From Paenibacillus sp. 1001270B_150601_E10 (GTDB taxonomy: Bacteria; Bacillota; Bacilli; Paenibacillales; Paenibacillaceae): a DNA stretch of 64,000 nt. The position numbers and the translations under genes are program-made. The notes under the pieces were generated by a model. The model was not told where the DNA came from, searched no databases, and saw only the letters and a program-made list of their open reading frames with translations. Below, in pieces: positions 18,138-27,062 of the stretch; position 1 is the first letter of the stretch; each line of letters starts with the position of its first letter. The stretch spans positions 652 to 64,651 of the forward strand of contig NZ_JADMOL010000005.1 in NCBI RefSeq assembly GCF_015558675.1, read 5' to 3'.

Positions 18138-18316
18138 CCTTCAACACTCCTTTATGTGATAAAAATGAATTGACCAATCTTCGTTCTACATAGGGGATGT
18201 ATAGATCTTCGACTTCTGTTGGATTCCTGTAATCAATGGTTCACAACCTATGAAGGTATTCTGCTTCATTTGCGAGCATCTTATGGAAGCTGACGTTATT
18301 GCCTCCTGTTACTATC

Positions 18317-18346
18317 AATATACCCCCTACCCCTATATTGTGTCAA
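18317..18346 (-). promoter_or_regulatory. Copper-responsive sigma-A promoter of copZ copy 2
   Basis: On the minus strand TTGACA and TATATT are 18 bases apart. The spacer is a G-rich tract that, on the plus strand, reads ATACCCCCTACCCCTAT (18320-18336), a CsoR-like operator placed exactly between the two hexamers. Binding there would block RNA polymerase. CsoR is the copper-sensing repressor of copZA in Bacillales; no csoR gene is in the window. Confidence 0.7.
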
Positions 18347-18357
18347 CCGTTTTTTGC

Positions 18358-18374
18358 ATACCCCCTGTGCCTAT
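18358..18374. promoter_or_regulatory. Second CsoR-like box upstream of copZ copy 2
   Basis: Plus strand ATACCCCCTGTGCCTAT, 38 bases from the box inside the promoter when aligned by their ATACC starts. Confidence 0.45.
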
Positions 18375-18396
18375 TTTTTTATTCACACTGCTAATC

Positions 18397-18415
18397 ATAC
18401 CCCTAGACCCTATAT
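18397..18415. promoter_or_regulatory. Third CsoR-like box upstream of copZ copy 2
   Basis: Plus strand ATACCCCTAGACCCTATAT, 39 bases beyond the second box by the same alignment, so the three boxes are almost evenly spaced. Confidence 0.45.
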
Positions 18416-18522
18416 TCCCATTTTCAAGTCATATGCCGATAAGGAAACCTTTATCCCAACTTCCTGCTCTGATGCCAGTCGTTCTCTCCCTTAAGCAGAA
18501 TATTCATTTATTTTTTACAAAT

Positions 18523-18562
18523 AAAAAAGCCGGATAAATCATAGGAGAAAGATTTAACCAGC
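18523..18562 (-). terminator. Intrinsic terminator of the ger operon
   Basis: Minus strand stem GCTGGTTAAATC/GATTTATCCGGC (one mismatch, one G-U) followed by TTTTTTATTT, 25 bases after the last ger gene. Confidence 0.8.
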
Positions 18563-18587
18563 CATAATTGGATTCTTTTTCAGCTCT

Positions 18588-19802
18588 TTATTTGTCCATT
18601 TTAATACTCGTCGTGCCGAACTCTTTCACGGTTACACGGACATCGTACCGGATCGATGCCTCCGCAAAATTATCGTCCCAATCATTCTTTATTTGCTGCC
18701 ATGTCTGAGGATAATATATTCTTACGTATTCGCCCAGGCCGATAACATCGGCACGATATTCCTTCTGCACCTTTTGCAGCATCTTCTCCATACGCTGCTC
18801 CACCTGCTTAACCGTATCCGCTTCCACTTGCCTGAGAAAACGATTGTCGTAATCGTTTCCATCGATCCATTGCTCACCAAGACGTCCTTCCGACTCAATC
18901 TGAACATCAAAGGAGATTCGACCCCTGTTCACATGAGGTCTAATTTTGCTTTTTAACGTTGTTATTTCATAGACAACCGGCTTTCCGGTTTTCGAATCAT
19001 ACGATTTCACAACGCCACCCTTTACCTCGCCTGTCACCCAGTTAATGGCCTCAACTTCCTCCTCGTCAAGGAAGCCGATCAACTTGCCTGTCTTTCCATA
19101 TATAACAGCGGCGCCAGCAAACTTAACAACACCGTCAGCAGTCACGATATTCTGCAGAAGAAAGCTCGACATAGAATTGATTTCCGGAAGCAGCTTCGAT
19201 AAAGACACAGGAGGCAGCAGGCGGCTGCTCTGGTACCGATTATCCGTAATGGAAAGCAGTCTCATTGCCGGGAACTCGCTCTTGTCTTTGTGGTCTAACG
19301 CTTGTTTGGCCTCGCCTTTACAGATTAACACGAGACAGCTGGGGCGGAATTCCTGTTCACGTATAAAAAAATCAAAGAGACGCTCCATGCTGATTTGCCT
19401 TGCTACTTCGTCACTGATGACAATGACCTTATAATGCTGGCCAAAGATTGGTCTTGCACTGATTAACGGTATTTCTCTCGTCACTTCATAGAAAGAGTCT
19501 CCCGTTACGGATATGTTGCGATATTGCTTTTGTCCTCCTCCACCTTTTCCCACAATGCTGCCGCTTTGCCCAGGCCTCACCATTTGATAGGTCAGCGTTA
19601 CGATATTTCGTTTGGAATAATCGCCGCCTTCTTGCTCAAACTGCCGCTCAAGTGAAGTCTCTTCTCCAATATCAACTGCTGCCCCTATCGTAATGCCTAA
19701 ATCCTCGATTTCCCTGCGGCTCCAACAGCCTGTCAGCAATATGGCCATTGCGACAAGTGCCCATATCCAAGATACCTTTACTCTACATGTGCCGAGCTTC
19801 AT
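18588..19802 (-). CDS. Ger(x)C-family spore germination lipoprotein
   Basis: A 404-residue C subunit of a GerA-type nutrient germinant receptor in the spore inner membrane. A lipoprotein signal ends in the lipobox LLTGC (cysteine near residue 26), followed by WSRREIEDLGITIGAAVDIG, the family's N-terminal signature. The C-terminal half carries the conserved DVQIESEGRLGEQ and QKEYRADVIGLGEYVR. Start and the stop of the B gene overlap by four bases (ATGA). Third gene of the operon. Confidence 0.95.
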   Translation of the reverse strand: MKLGTCRVKVSWIWALVAMAILLTGCWSRREIEDLGITIGAAVDIGEETSLERQFEQEGGDYSKRNIVTLTYQMVRPGQSGSIVGKGGGGQKQYRNISVTGDSFYEVTREIPLISARPIFGQHYKVIVISDEVARQISMERLFDFFIREQEFRPSCLVLICKGEAKQALDHKDKSEFPAMRLLSITDNRYQSSRLLPPVSLSKLLPEINSMSSFLLQNIVTADGVVKFAGAAVIYGKTGKLIGFLDEEEVEAINWVTGEVKGGVVKSYDSKTGKPVVYEITTLKSKIRPHVNRGRISFDVQIESEGRLGEQWIDGNDYDNRFLRQVEADTVKQVEQRMEKMLQKVQKEYRADVIGLGEYVRIYYPQTWQQIKNDWDDNFAEASIRYDVRVTVKEFGTTSIKMDK

Positions 19803-20896
19803 TTCGTCGCATCACCTCTTAGCTTTGCCATTCCAAGCAGCAGCACGGGCAGCACAACAAATAGGACGAGAGCCATATTCCCTATGTTCTCACTAAGCTT
19901 AAACAAGTCATTTATATTCCGCGGAAGCATAGCCACGATATAGATTACCGGCAGCATAATATATAAGAATGGACGGATGTCCTTCTTCATGCTTTGGGCA
20001 GCTCCCAATGCCGCTGCATAGTGCGTAATGACATAGGTCGTAAAAATTTGCATCACCCAGATCGCAAGCAGCAGCGATTCGTAACGTTCAAAAAAGATCC
20101 CAGGAAATTCAATGCTTTTGATGAGCGTTATGGTCGGCCAAGCTAAGCTGATCACACCCTCAACCGTTAAGCTGCCAATGACCATAATCGCTGTCGTGAC
20201 ATAGATCAGGATGGGAAACCCAATGCCAAACAGAACTGCTTTTTTTGCTGTTTTGGGATTTTTCATAAACGCGACAAGGACAAGCATAATTTCAAACCCA
20301 CTAAAGGAAAGGGCTGTCGTTTTCACGCCTCTCAGCACAGGACCCAATCCAAGCCCTAACACTGGGCGCAGGTTGTTGATATCAAATATCTTAATGCTCA
20401 TTGCCGCCGTCATAAAGAAAATGATGACGGTAATGGGGAAAATAATCTGAAACAGGCGCGTGATCGCTGAAAGACCTCCAATAAGAAGGTAGAATCCCAC
20501 CCACATGAAAACCATAATCATCGCCCAGCGAGGAGTTCCTTCCAGCAGAAACAAAATGTTGACTTCAGCCATGGCTCGCAGCATAACGCTCGACATCAAG
20601 ATGAAATACACGATGACGATGAGATTTAACGTACACCCCAGCCACTTCCCAATGATCTCTTGGCTGTACTCATAGAAGGTCTTGTTCGGGAATTGCTGGC
20701 TTAGCTTAACAATGATGATTCCCGCCAATATGGCAATAACCCCGCCAATAATAACCGAGAGCCAGATGTCTGGCGTCTTCACCTTTTCAGCGGCTGTTCT
20801 AGGCAATGTTAGAATCCCAACTCCGAGTATGTAATTAGCCACGATCACGGCGGCCTGGCCTGTTGTAATGCTCTCTTGCGCGCTTGTTTTCACCAT
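19799..20896 (-). CDS. GerAB/GerKB-type germination permease
   Basis: A 365-residue membrane protein of the amino-acid/polyamine/organocation fold with about ten helices; the B subunit of the germinant receptor and the probable ligand-binding part. SITTGQAAVIVANYILGVGI near the N-terminus and the segment NPKTAKKAVLFGIGFPILIY are family-like. I choose the ATG at 20896 because AAGGGAGA is suitably spaced; the longer frame to 20938 would overlap the A gene. Middle gene of the operon. Confidence 0.95.
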   Translation of the reverse strand: MVKTSAQESITTGQAAVIVANYILGVGILTLPRTAAEKVKTPDIWLSVIIGGVIAILAGIIIVKLSQQFPNKTFYEYSQEIIGKWLGCTLNLIVIVYFILMSSVMLRAMAEVNILFLLEGTPRWAMIMVFMWVGFYLLIGGLSAITRLFQIIFPITVIIFFMTAAMSIKIFDINNLRPVLGLGLGPVLRGVKTTALSFSGFEIMLVLVAFMKNPKTAKKAVLFGIGFPILIYVTTAIMVIGSLTVEGVISLAWPTITLIKSIEFPGIFFERYESLLLAIWVMQIFTTYVITHYAAALGAAQSMKKDIRPFLYIMLPVIYIVAMLPRNINDLFKLSENIGNMALVLFVVLPVLLLGMAKLRGDATK

Positions 20897-20909
20897 CATT
20901 TCTCCCTTT

Positions 20910-22556
20910 TTACTTCTTACGTAACGGATTCTTTGCACTGGTCATCTTCGGCCGCTGCTTCATCAGCTTAAATGGCATCCTCACGAAAAAATCCTTCCAA
21001 TCCTGCAGCTGGTAGGAAGAAGCTGGGCTGATGTAGGGAACACCGAAGCTTTTCAGTTTTGCCAGATGACTGCACAACAATAAGAAGAACAGCACCACTC
21101 CATAGAGTCCAAATGTGGCGGCGAAGATCATCGCTATAAAGCGAAGGATTCGAAGTGCAATTCCTGCGTTATACTGTGGTATCGCAAAGGAGGATATCGC
21201 CGTAACCGCCACTACAATCACCATCAGCGGACTAACAATACCCGCTTGAACAGCCGCTTCTCCAATAACCAAGCCGCCTACAATGCCGATCGTCTGGCCA
21301 ATGGGCTTCGGCAGCCGCAAGCCCGCTTCTCTCAGGATTTCCAGCGCAACCTCCATAACGAGCACCTCAATAAGCGAAGGAAACGGTACGCCTGCTCGCG
21401 TGTCAGCTATGGAGAGTGCCAGCTTCGTTGGAATCAGACCTTGATGAAACGAGATGAAGGATATATATAGCGATGGGCCAAAGGTCGATACGAATGCAGC
21501 AAAGTAGCGAAGCATCCGAACCAGCGTCCCGGGTATCCACCGTTCATAATAATCCTCTGGAGACTGAAGCAGCATGTTAAAAGTAGTTGGAACCGTCAGG
21601 ACAAAGGGAGTCCCATCCAAGAGGATGGCAATCCTCCCTTCCATTAACGCGCTGATTACACGATCAAGCCGCTCTGTGCTTTGAACCTGTGGAAATGGCG
21701 ATAAGAAATTGTCCTCAATCAATTGCTCAATATATCCTGTGTCTTGGATGTCATCAAGACCGATCCGTTCAATTCTATTGCGAACCTCCTGAACTAAGCT
21801 ATCATCGGCAATATCCTTGATGTAGGCTATCGACAGCTCTTTCGCTACGCGCTGGCCAACGCGAAGCTGATCAATCATGAGGTTCGCTGGTTCGCCATGC
21901 TGCCTGAGCAGCGTCGTATTATCACAGATGCTTTCATTGAAGCCAAGCCGCGGACCTCGAACGAGAATCTCCGATGACGGCTCTCCCGCACTGCGCGTAA
22001 TTTCTTTTCTGGTACCCAGAATAATAACGGTGGAGTTGCTGTTATCTACAAAGAGAGCCGTATGTCCCCGCTGCAGCTCGGACGATAAGTCCGATAGCCG
22101 GTCCACTTCCTTAATAATTCCTATAGACAGCACATGATTTTTTAGATAATGCTTCGTATAGGGCGGAACAGAGGACCCCCTTGCTTGTTCATTTCCTGAT
22201 AGCGCAAGATCTCCCATCAGGGATTTCAAAATATGCTGGTCAATCAGTTCTCGATCGGAAATGCCATTAATAAATATAATGGCCGCTTGCTGCGTTGTGT
22301 TCCCAAGACAAAATGTCCGAATATTCACATCCACCTGCTGTCCAAATACAGCTCTCACCTGACTAAGATCGTGATCTAGCTTACCTGTAAAGTCGCGCTG
22401 TGGAGTCTGCTTCTTATCCTCTTGCTCGGCATTCTCTTCGGTCTTGTCTTTCGTCTTCGACATCATTTGGGATAGGACGAATGGAACGGCTACTACAACT
22501 AGTGCTTGAAACAGAACTTCCCAGCTTGGAAAATAGGAAACAACCATATTCCACAT
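20910..22556 (-). CDS. GerA-type spore germination protein A subunit
   Basis: A 548-residue A subunit of a nutrient germinant receptor. A soluble N-terminal domain with a membrane segment at residues 10-30, then the conserved block NRIERIGLDDIQDTGYIEQL, EGRIAILLDGTPFVLTVPTT, and five C-terminal helices with KPIGQTIGIVGGLVIGEAAV. First gene of the tricistronic ger operon (A, B, C). A possible sigma-G promoter lies about 45 bases upstream. Which nutrient it senses cannot be told. Confidence 0.96.
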   Translation of the reverse strand: MWNMVVSYFPSWEVLFQALVVVAVPFVLSQMMSKTKDKTEENAEQEDKKQTPQRDFTGKLDHDLSQVRAVFGQQVDVNIRTFCLGNTTQQAAIIFINGISDRELIDQHILKSLMGDLALSGNEQARGSSVPPYTKHYLKNHVLSIGIIKEVDRLSDLSSELQRGHTALFVDNSNSTVIILGTRKEITRSAGEPSSEILVRGPRLGFNESICDNTTLLRQHGEPANLMIDQLRVGQRVAKELSIAYIKDIADDSLVQEVRNRIERIGLDDIQDTGYIEQLIEDNFLSPFPQVQSTERLDRVISALMEGRIAILLDGTPFVLTVPTTFNMLLQSPEDYYERWIPGTLVRMLRYFAAFVSTFGPSLYISFISFHQGLIPTKLALSIADTRAGVPFPSLIEVLVMEVALEILREAGLRLPKPIGQTIGIVGGLVIGEAAVQAGIVSPLMVIVVAVTAISSFAIPQYNAGIALRILRFIAMIFAATFGLYGVVLFFLLLCSHLAKLKSFGVPYISPASSYQLQDWKDFFVRMPFKLMKQRPKMTSAKNPLRKK

Positions 22557-22600
22557 TCATGATCACCTGTTAAGTAATATGCGACTTGGAAAGATCGCCT

Positions 22601-22632
22601 ATACATGGTGAAATGAAACAACGATGATTTCA
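22601..22632 (-). promoter_or_regulatory. Possible sigma-G promoter of the ger operon
   Basis: On the minus strand TGAAATC is followed 18 bases later by CATGTAT, close to forespore sigma-G elements (TGAATA and CATACTA). Position and the fact that ger operons are expressed in the forespore support it; the match is imperfect. Confidence 0.35.
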
Positions 22633-22812
22633 TGCGCATCAAGAATAGTCACCAAATTGACAGACTCTTGAATGTTGTGCAGTCCTTCTTTATGGAAAAC
22701 GGGAAACATGAATATGGCAAATAAGCAGGCTATGCGCCTTTCAAATAACCTATGTGAAAGAGTTTAGAAGGTTAAGATTTAATATCGTTAGCAATCATAT
22801 CGTAAAAAGGAA

Positions 22813-22844
22813 AAAAGCCGATCCTTCGTTAGGATCGGCTTTCT
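22813..22844 (-). terminator. Intrinsic terminator of the nrd operon
   Basis: Perfect stem AGCCGATCC/GGATCGGCT followed on the minus strand by TTTTTTCC, 38 bases after nrdF; T-rich on both sides, so it may also act on the plus strand. Confidence 0.88.
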
Positions 22845-22881
22845 TTTTATATAGGTGTGATTCATCAACATCTGGATAGCA

Positions 22882-23877
22882 TTAAAAAATATCCGACTGG
22901 TTCACTCTATCATTTAGAAGCGAGAAGTCTTTATCATGCAAGGGTTCAACCTTGCCCTTCTGATAGCCATTTCCTTTTGTTGAGAAGAAATCATGCGTGC
23001 TTGTCTCTGTGCGAATGCCGTTCAGAACAACAGGGTTAACATCTTCCTCATCAAATACAGGCTCCAGTCCAAGGTTCATTAGCGCTTTATTCGCATTATA
23101 GCGAATATATTTTTTCACTTCGTGCGTTAGATCAATATCATCATACAGCATCTCCGTGTATTCCAGCTCATTGCGATAGAGATCATTCATAAGCTCAGGC
23201 ACAAACGCTGCTGCCTCCTGCTTGTCTTCATCCATCAAACCATTAAAGACTTCTTGTGCGAGCAAGCCCACGAACACGCCATGAACACTCTCATCACGAA
23301 TAATAAGCTTAATGATTTCTCCACTCGCAACCATTTTGCCCTGGCCAGCCAAGAATAGCGGATAGAAGAAGCCAGAATAAAACAGAAAGCTCTCGAGAAA
23401 CACGGACGCAACCATCGCTTTATACAAACTAAGACCATCACCTGGCTTAATATTACGATATAAGCTGTCGATGACCGATGTTTTATACTGAAGATGCTTG
23501 TTTTCCTTTACCCATTCGAACGTATCATTGATCATTTCCAAGCTCGCTACGGTTGTAAAAATGGTACTATAGCTCTTCGCATGTATTTCTTCCATGGCCG
23601 CTTGGAAGATAAGTATCGCTTTCTTCTGCTTATCCTGCACAAATTGTGCGATCAACGGCATCCCAACATTGCCCTGCTCGGTATCAAGCAGCGTCAACCC
23701 GCCCAAGACACGCATGTAGGCAAGCTGCTCCTTGCTGGTCATCTTGGCCCAGGTTTTTAGATCCTTCGAAATCGGAATTTCCGTGTCCAACCAGAATTGC
23801 GAGGTATTCTGTGTCCATAGGAGTTCGGTATAATCGGTTTCAGGTGCATTCCAGTTTACGGCTTCAAATCTATTCAT
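22882..23877 (-). CDS. nrdF: Class Ib ribonucleotide reductase, radical subunit
   Basis: A 331-residue beta subunit that holds the dimetal-tyrosyl radical needed to reduce ribonucleotides to deoxyribonucleotides. Metal ligands appear in MEEIHAKSYSTIF (with the radical tyrosine four residues after the His) and IRDESVHGVFVG. The length and absence of an N-terminal extension fit NrdF. It lies 14 bases after nrdE in nrdIEF. Confidence 0.97.
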   Translation of the reverse strand: MNRFEAVNWNAPETDYTELLWTQNTSQFWLDTEIPISKDLKTWAKMTSKEQLAYMRVLGGLTLLDTEQGNVGMPLIAQFVQDKQKKAILIFQAAMEEIHAKSYSTIFTTVASLEMINDTFEWVKENKHLQYKTSVIDSLYRNIKPGDGLSLYKAMVASVFLESFLFYSGFFYPLFLAGQGKMVASGEIIKLIIRDESVHGVFVGLLAQEVFNGLMDEDKQEAAAFVPELMNDLYRNELEYTEMLYDDIDLTHEVKKYIRYNANKALMNLGLEPVFDEEDVNPVVLNGIRTETSTHDFFSTKGNGYQKGKVEPLHDKDFSLLNDRVNQSDIF

Positions 23878-23891
23878 CGCTTATATCCCCC

Positions 23892-25991
23892 TTAAACGAC
23901 ACAGCTTACGCATTCATCGATTGTCTTCTTTCTCGTTCTTGTATAATAGAGCGTCTTAAGCCCCTTCTTCTGCGCATAGATATAATACTTCGCCAGATCA
24001 CGCGTAGTCAGGTCGTCCTTCACATACAGGATCGTCGAGATCGCTTGGTCAATATGCTCCTGCACATCAGCCACGAGATCGATCAGGTTGAACATATCCA
24101 TATCATAAGCTTCTTTATAATAGAAGTAGTTCTCATCGCTTAAGAACGGCATCGGATAGATCGTCTTGGAATCGCCGTATTCGCGCTCCTCGATTCTTTG
24201 CGTTATTGGTGCAATCGAAGCAGTCGAGGACTGCAGATAAGAGATGGAGCCTGTTGGTGCAATTGCCAAGCGGTAAGCATTGTATAAGCCATGCTCAGCT
24301 ACCTGCTCCTTCAGTCGCTTCCAATCTTCCATTGTCGGAATCTCTTGGCCTTCAAACAGCTCTTTCACTTTATCCGTTACAGGCGAATAATCCTTCGTCA
24401 GATAGCGGTCGAAGTAATTGCCATTCGCGTATTCGCTATGCTCAAAGCCCAAGAATGTCTCCTGACGCTCCTTCGCGATCAGCATCGAGCGTTCAATGGA
24501 ATAATAATTCAGCATCATGAAGAAGGCCCGTACGAAATCTCTTGCTTCCTTGGATTCATAGGCGATCTTGTTTTTAGCCAAGAAGCCATGCAGGTTCATA
24601 GCGCCTAATCCTACGGAATGAAGCTCGCGATTCGCCTTCGCAACCGATGGTACGATGCGTACATTAGAACGATCGCTGACTTCAGTCAAGGCATCCATCG
24701 CCAAATGAACCGTTTCTCTCATGCGCTTGTTGTTCATCACGTTTACAATATTAAGCGAGCCTAGGTTGCAGGAGATATCCCGGTTAATGATATCCTGCTC
24801 ATCATAATCATTGATGATGGAGACTTCGCTTAACTGCGCGATCTCACTGCATAGATTGGAGAACTTGACACGTCCCAATTCCTTGAGCGCATGGTATTCA
24901 TTCGTATTATCCACGAACATGATATATGGGTAACCAGACTCCATCTGAGTCTGTGCAATTTTCATAATCAGGTCTCTTGCTACAATCTTTTTCTTGCGGA
25001 TGCGCGGGTTGTTCACCAGCTCATCATACATCGCCGTGATGTCCATATCATCCAGATGCTTGCCGTACTCCTTATACACCGTAAGTGGATAGAACAAATA
25101 CATGTCCTTATCTTCTTCTACGAGGTCAAAGAATTTGTTAGGCGCAACAACGCCCAGCGACAAGGTCTTGATTCTTGTTTTCTCATCACTGTTGATCTTC
25201 TTTGTATCGAGGAACTCTTGAATGTCCGCATGGAAAATGTTCAGATACACGACACCACTGCCATCGCGCTGTCCCAGCTGATTCGCATAGGAGAAGGCAT
25301 CTTCGAACAGCTTCATCACTGGAAGAACACCGCTCGCCTTGCCATCAAGGCCCTTGATCTGCTCGTCCGCTGCACGGATCTTGCTCAGGTTCAAGCTGAC
25401 ACCGCCGCCGATCTTGCTCAGTTGAAGAGCGGAATTAATAGAAAATCCGATAGAGTTCATCGAGTCGTCCACTTCAAGCAAGAAGCAGCTGACAAGCTCT
25501 CCACGGCGTTTCTTGCCCGCATTCAGGAAGGTTGGCGTAGCAGGCTGATATTCTTGAGAAATAAGAACATCCGCATAGCTCATCGCCATCTCCATATTGC
25601 CTTTTGCCAGGAACAGCGATACTACCGCGATACGGTCCTCATAACGCTCCAGAAACTTTGATCCATCGTCTGTCTTCAGCGCATAGTTATTGTAGAATTT
25701 GAATGCGCTCATGAAGGATGGGAACCTGAACTTCTTGGCATACACAAAATCGTACAGCTTTTTAACATCTGCAAATTCATATTGATCGAAGGTCTCTTTC
25801 TCATAATAGTTGTTCTCAATCAAGTAATTGATCTTCTCTTCTAGGTTGTGAAAGAATACCGTGTTTTGATTAACATGATCTATAAAATAGCTTCTAGCAG
25901 CCTCGCGGTCTTTGTCGAACTGGAAGCTCCCGTTTTTTTGCACCATAATTTCATTATTAAGCTGTATCCATTTTGCGATCTGTGAAGACAA
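23892..25991 (-). CDS. nrdE: Class Ib ribonucleotide reductase, catalytic subunit
   Basis: A 699-residue alpha subunit. Seen: TPTFLNAGKKRRGELVSCFL (first redox cysteine), DISCNLGSLNIVNVM, catalytic-loop region and the C-terminal CVSC pair that relays electrons from NrdH. There is no ATP-cone, as expected for class Ib. The start is a TTG at 25991 with AGGGGG nine bases upstream, and the gene overlaps the end of nrdI by 35 bases. Length matches NrdE (about 700). Confidence 0.97.
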   Translation of the reverse strand: MSSQIAKWIQLNNEIMVQKNGSFQFDKDREAARSYFIDHVNQNTVFFHNLEEKINYLIENNYYEKETFDQYEFADVKKLYDFVYAKKFRFPSFMSAFKFYNNYALKTDDGSKFLERYEDRIAVVSLFLAKGNMEMAMSYADVLISQEYQPATPTFLNAGKKRRGELVSCFLLEVDDSMNSIGFSINSALQLSKIGGGVSLNLSKIRAADEQIKGLDGKASGVLPVMKLFEDAFSYANQLGQRDGSGVVYLNIFHADIQEFLDTKKINSDEKTRIKTLSLGVVAPNKFFDLVEEDKDMYLFYPLTVYKEYGKHLDDMDITAMYDELVNNPRIRKKKIVARDLIMKIAQTQMESGYPYIMFVDNTNEYHALKELGRVKFSNLCSEIAQLSEVSIINDYDEQDIINRDISCNLGSLNIVNVMNNKRMRETVHLAMDALTEVSDRSNVRIVPSVAKANRELHSVGLGAMNLHGFLAKNKIAYESKEARDFVRAFFMMLNYYSIERSMLIAKERQETFLGFEHSEYANGNYFDRYLTKDYSPVTDKVKELFEGQEIPTMEDWKRLKEQVAEHGLYNAYRLAIAPTGSISYLQSSTASIAPITQRIEEREYGDSKTIYPMPFLSDENYFYYKEAYDMDMFNLIDLVADVQEHIDQAISTILYVKDDLTTRDLAKYYIYAQKKGLKTLYYTRTRKKTIDECVSCVV

Positions 25992-26337
25992 TCTGATCTA
26001 CCCCCTGTTTAAATCTTGCAACATCTTTTGGTGTTCCGCTCAACTCGAATTTCATCAAAATAGGCACTCCATACTGCTCCGCAATAAGGTTTGCTGCCCG
26101 CCCATAATTGGTCCCCCAATTCATGTTGCCGCTAGAAGCAACAGCTAACGGCAAACGTCCATTACGGCTCAAAAAATCTTTGGTCGCCTGCGGTGCCTGT
26201 CCAAAGCCGGTCGTGTAGGTAATTAATATGTACGGCTCTTCCATCTCTAGGTCTGGCGTAATCTGCGTGCACTCCATATCTAGCTTCCCTACAAATCTCT
26301 TGACGTTGCCGGTCTTTGAATCAAAGACAATACGCAT
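25957..26337 (-). CDS. nrdI: NrdI flavodoxin
   Basis: A 126-residue flavodoxin-like protein that supplies oxidant to assemble the manganese-tyrosyl cofactor of NrdF. Seen: FDSKTGNVKRFVGKL (FMN phosphate region), ILITYTTGFGQ, and SSGNMNWGTNYGRAANLIAE. The ATG at 26337 follows AAGGAGGG. First gene of nrdIEF. Confidence 0.95.
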   Translation of the reverse strand: MRIVFDSKTGNVKRFVGKLDMECTQITPDLEMEEPYILITYTTGFGQAPQATKDFLSRNGRLPLAVASSGNMNWGTNYGRAANLIAEQYGVPILMKFELSGTPKDVARFKQGVDQIVFTDRKMDTA

Positions 26338-26380
26338 AATCTCCCTCCTTAACCAACCTGCGTACTGCAGTCTTAAGAAA

Positions 26381-26413
26381 TTAAAACAGCCCACCTCAAT
26401 GAAGGTGTGCTGT
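26381..26413 (-). terminator. Expression-platform terminator of the cobalamin riboswitch
   Basis: Minus strand stem ACAGCACACCT/GAGGTGGGCTGT followed by TTTAATTT, between the riboswitch and the nrdI ribosome-binding site. Confidence 0.75.
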
Positions 26414-26518
26414 GTGTACGACGCAAAGATTCATTTGAACAAATCAAGGAATCCTCTTCGCTTGCTGATGCGTCGTTTCAACCTCTCCTACCCCGAAGAT
26501 GTGAAACCAAAAAAAAAT

Positions 26519-26690
26519 CCGGCAGGTCTACTGACTTGTGCTTCGCCCTCCTTGAACCCTTCCCATATAAGCCGCTATTCACGATCCTATACAGTGGTAT
26601 GTTCAATTCTTCCACACTTACAGTTGCGGGGACAGTTCTGGATTCTCACCAGATTTCCTATAAAGTCGCTTCGGACACCGGTTTTTTAAT
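26519..26690 (-). promoter_or_regulatory. Cobalamin (AdoCbl) riboswitch upstream of nrdIEF
   Basis: On the minus strand the hallmark blocks of the B12 riboswitch appear in order: CCGGTGTCCGAAG, GGAAATCTGGTGAGAATCCA, the core TGTCCCCGCAACTGTAAGTG, and a closing AAGTCAGTAGACCTGCCGG. Binding of adenosylcobalamin normally blocks expression. A terminator lies downstream at 26381-26413. Control of a B12-independent class Ib reductase by this RNA fits organisms that also have the B12-dependent class II enzyme. Confidence 0.93.
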
Positions 26691-26907
26691 ATTTCATCCA
26701 CAATCTATATATTGTGTATGTTGATGGTTTATGCTTCTACATGTTGTGATTCTAGTTTACCTTTTTTAATAATGAATAGCAAGACGTTTATATTAAATAT
26801 CAAATTTTATACTTTTTCAATAGCACATCTTGGATGAATAATAGACGATATTGCCGCTATTCGAGCAAATCTGAGCTTATACAGGCCATGAGTCAATCTC
26901 AAAGAAA

Positions 26908-26950
26908 AAAACCTTGATGAGACCTGAAAACGGCCTCTCAAGGTTCATAA
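26908..26950 (-). terminator. Terminator after the ABC permease operon
   Basis: Minus strand: AACCTTGAGAG pairs with CTCATCAAGGTT (one bulge), followed by TTTTTTTC, about 110 bases after the gene ending at 27063. Confidence 0.75.
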
Positions 26951-27062
26951 TATGAGCATGATTGCTGTCTGACATCCATATATTGATTCGTCTCTTTATC
27001 GTAAAAGTAAAGTCTATCTCGAGTCTTACTATAATTCTCTCTATTAAGAGAACTTATGCTAG

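Noticed and set aside
18250-18537. Plus-strand 95-codon hydrophobic ORF
   Set aside because: Its composition comes from C-rich operator boxes and AT-rich spacers; no ribosome-binding site, and the region is a promoter for the opposite strand.
24891-25661. Plus-strand 256-codon ORF opposite nrdE
   Set aside because: Shadow of a highly conserved catalytic subunit gene.
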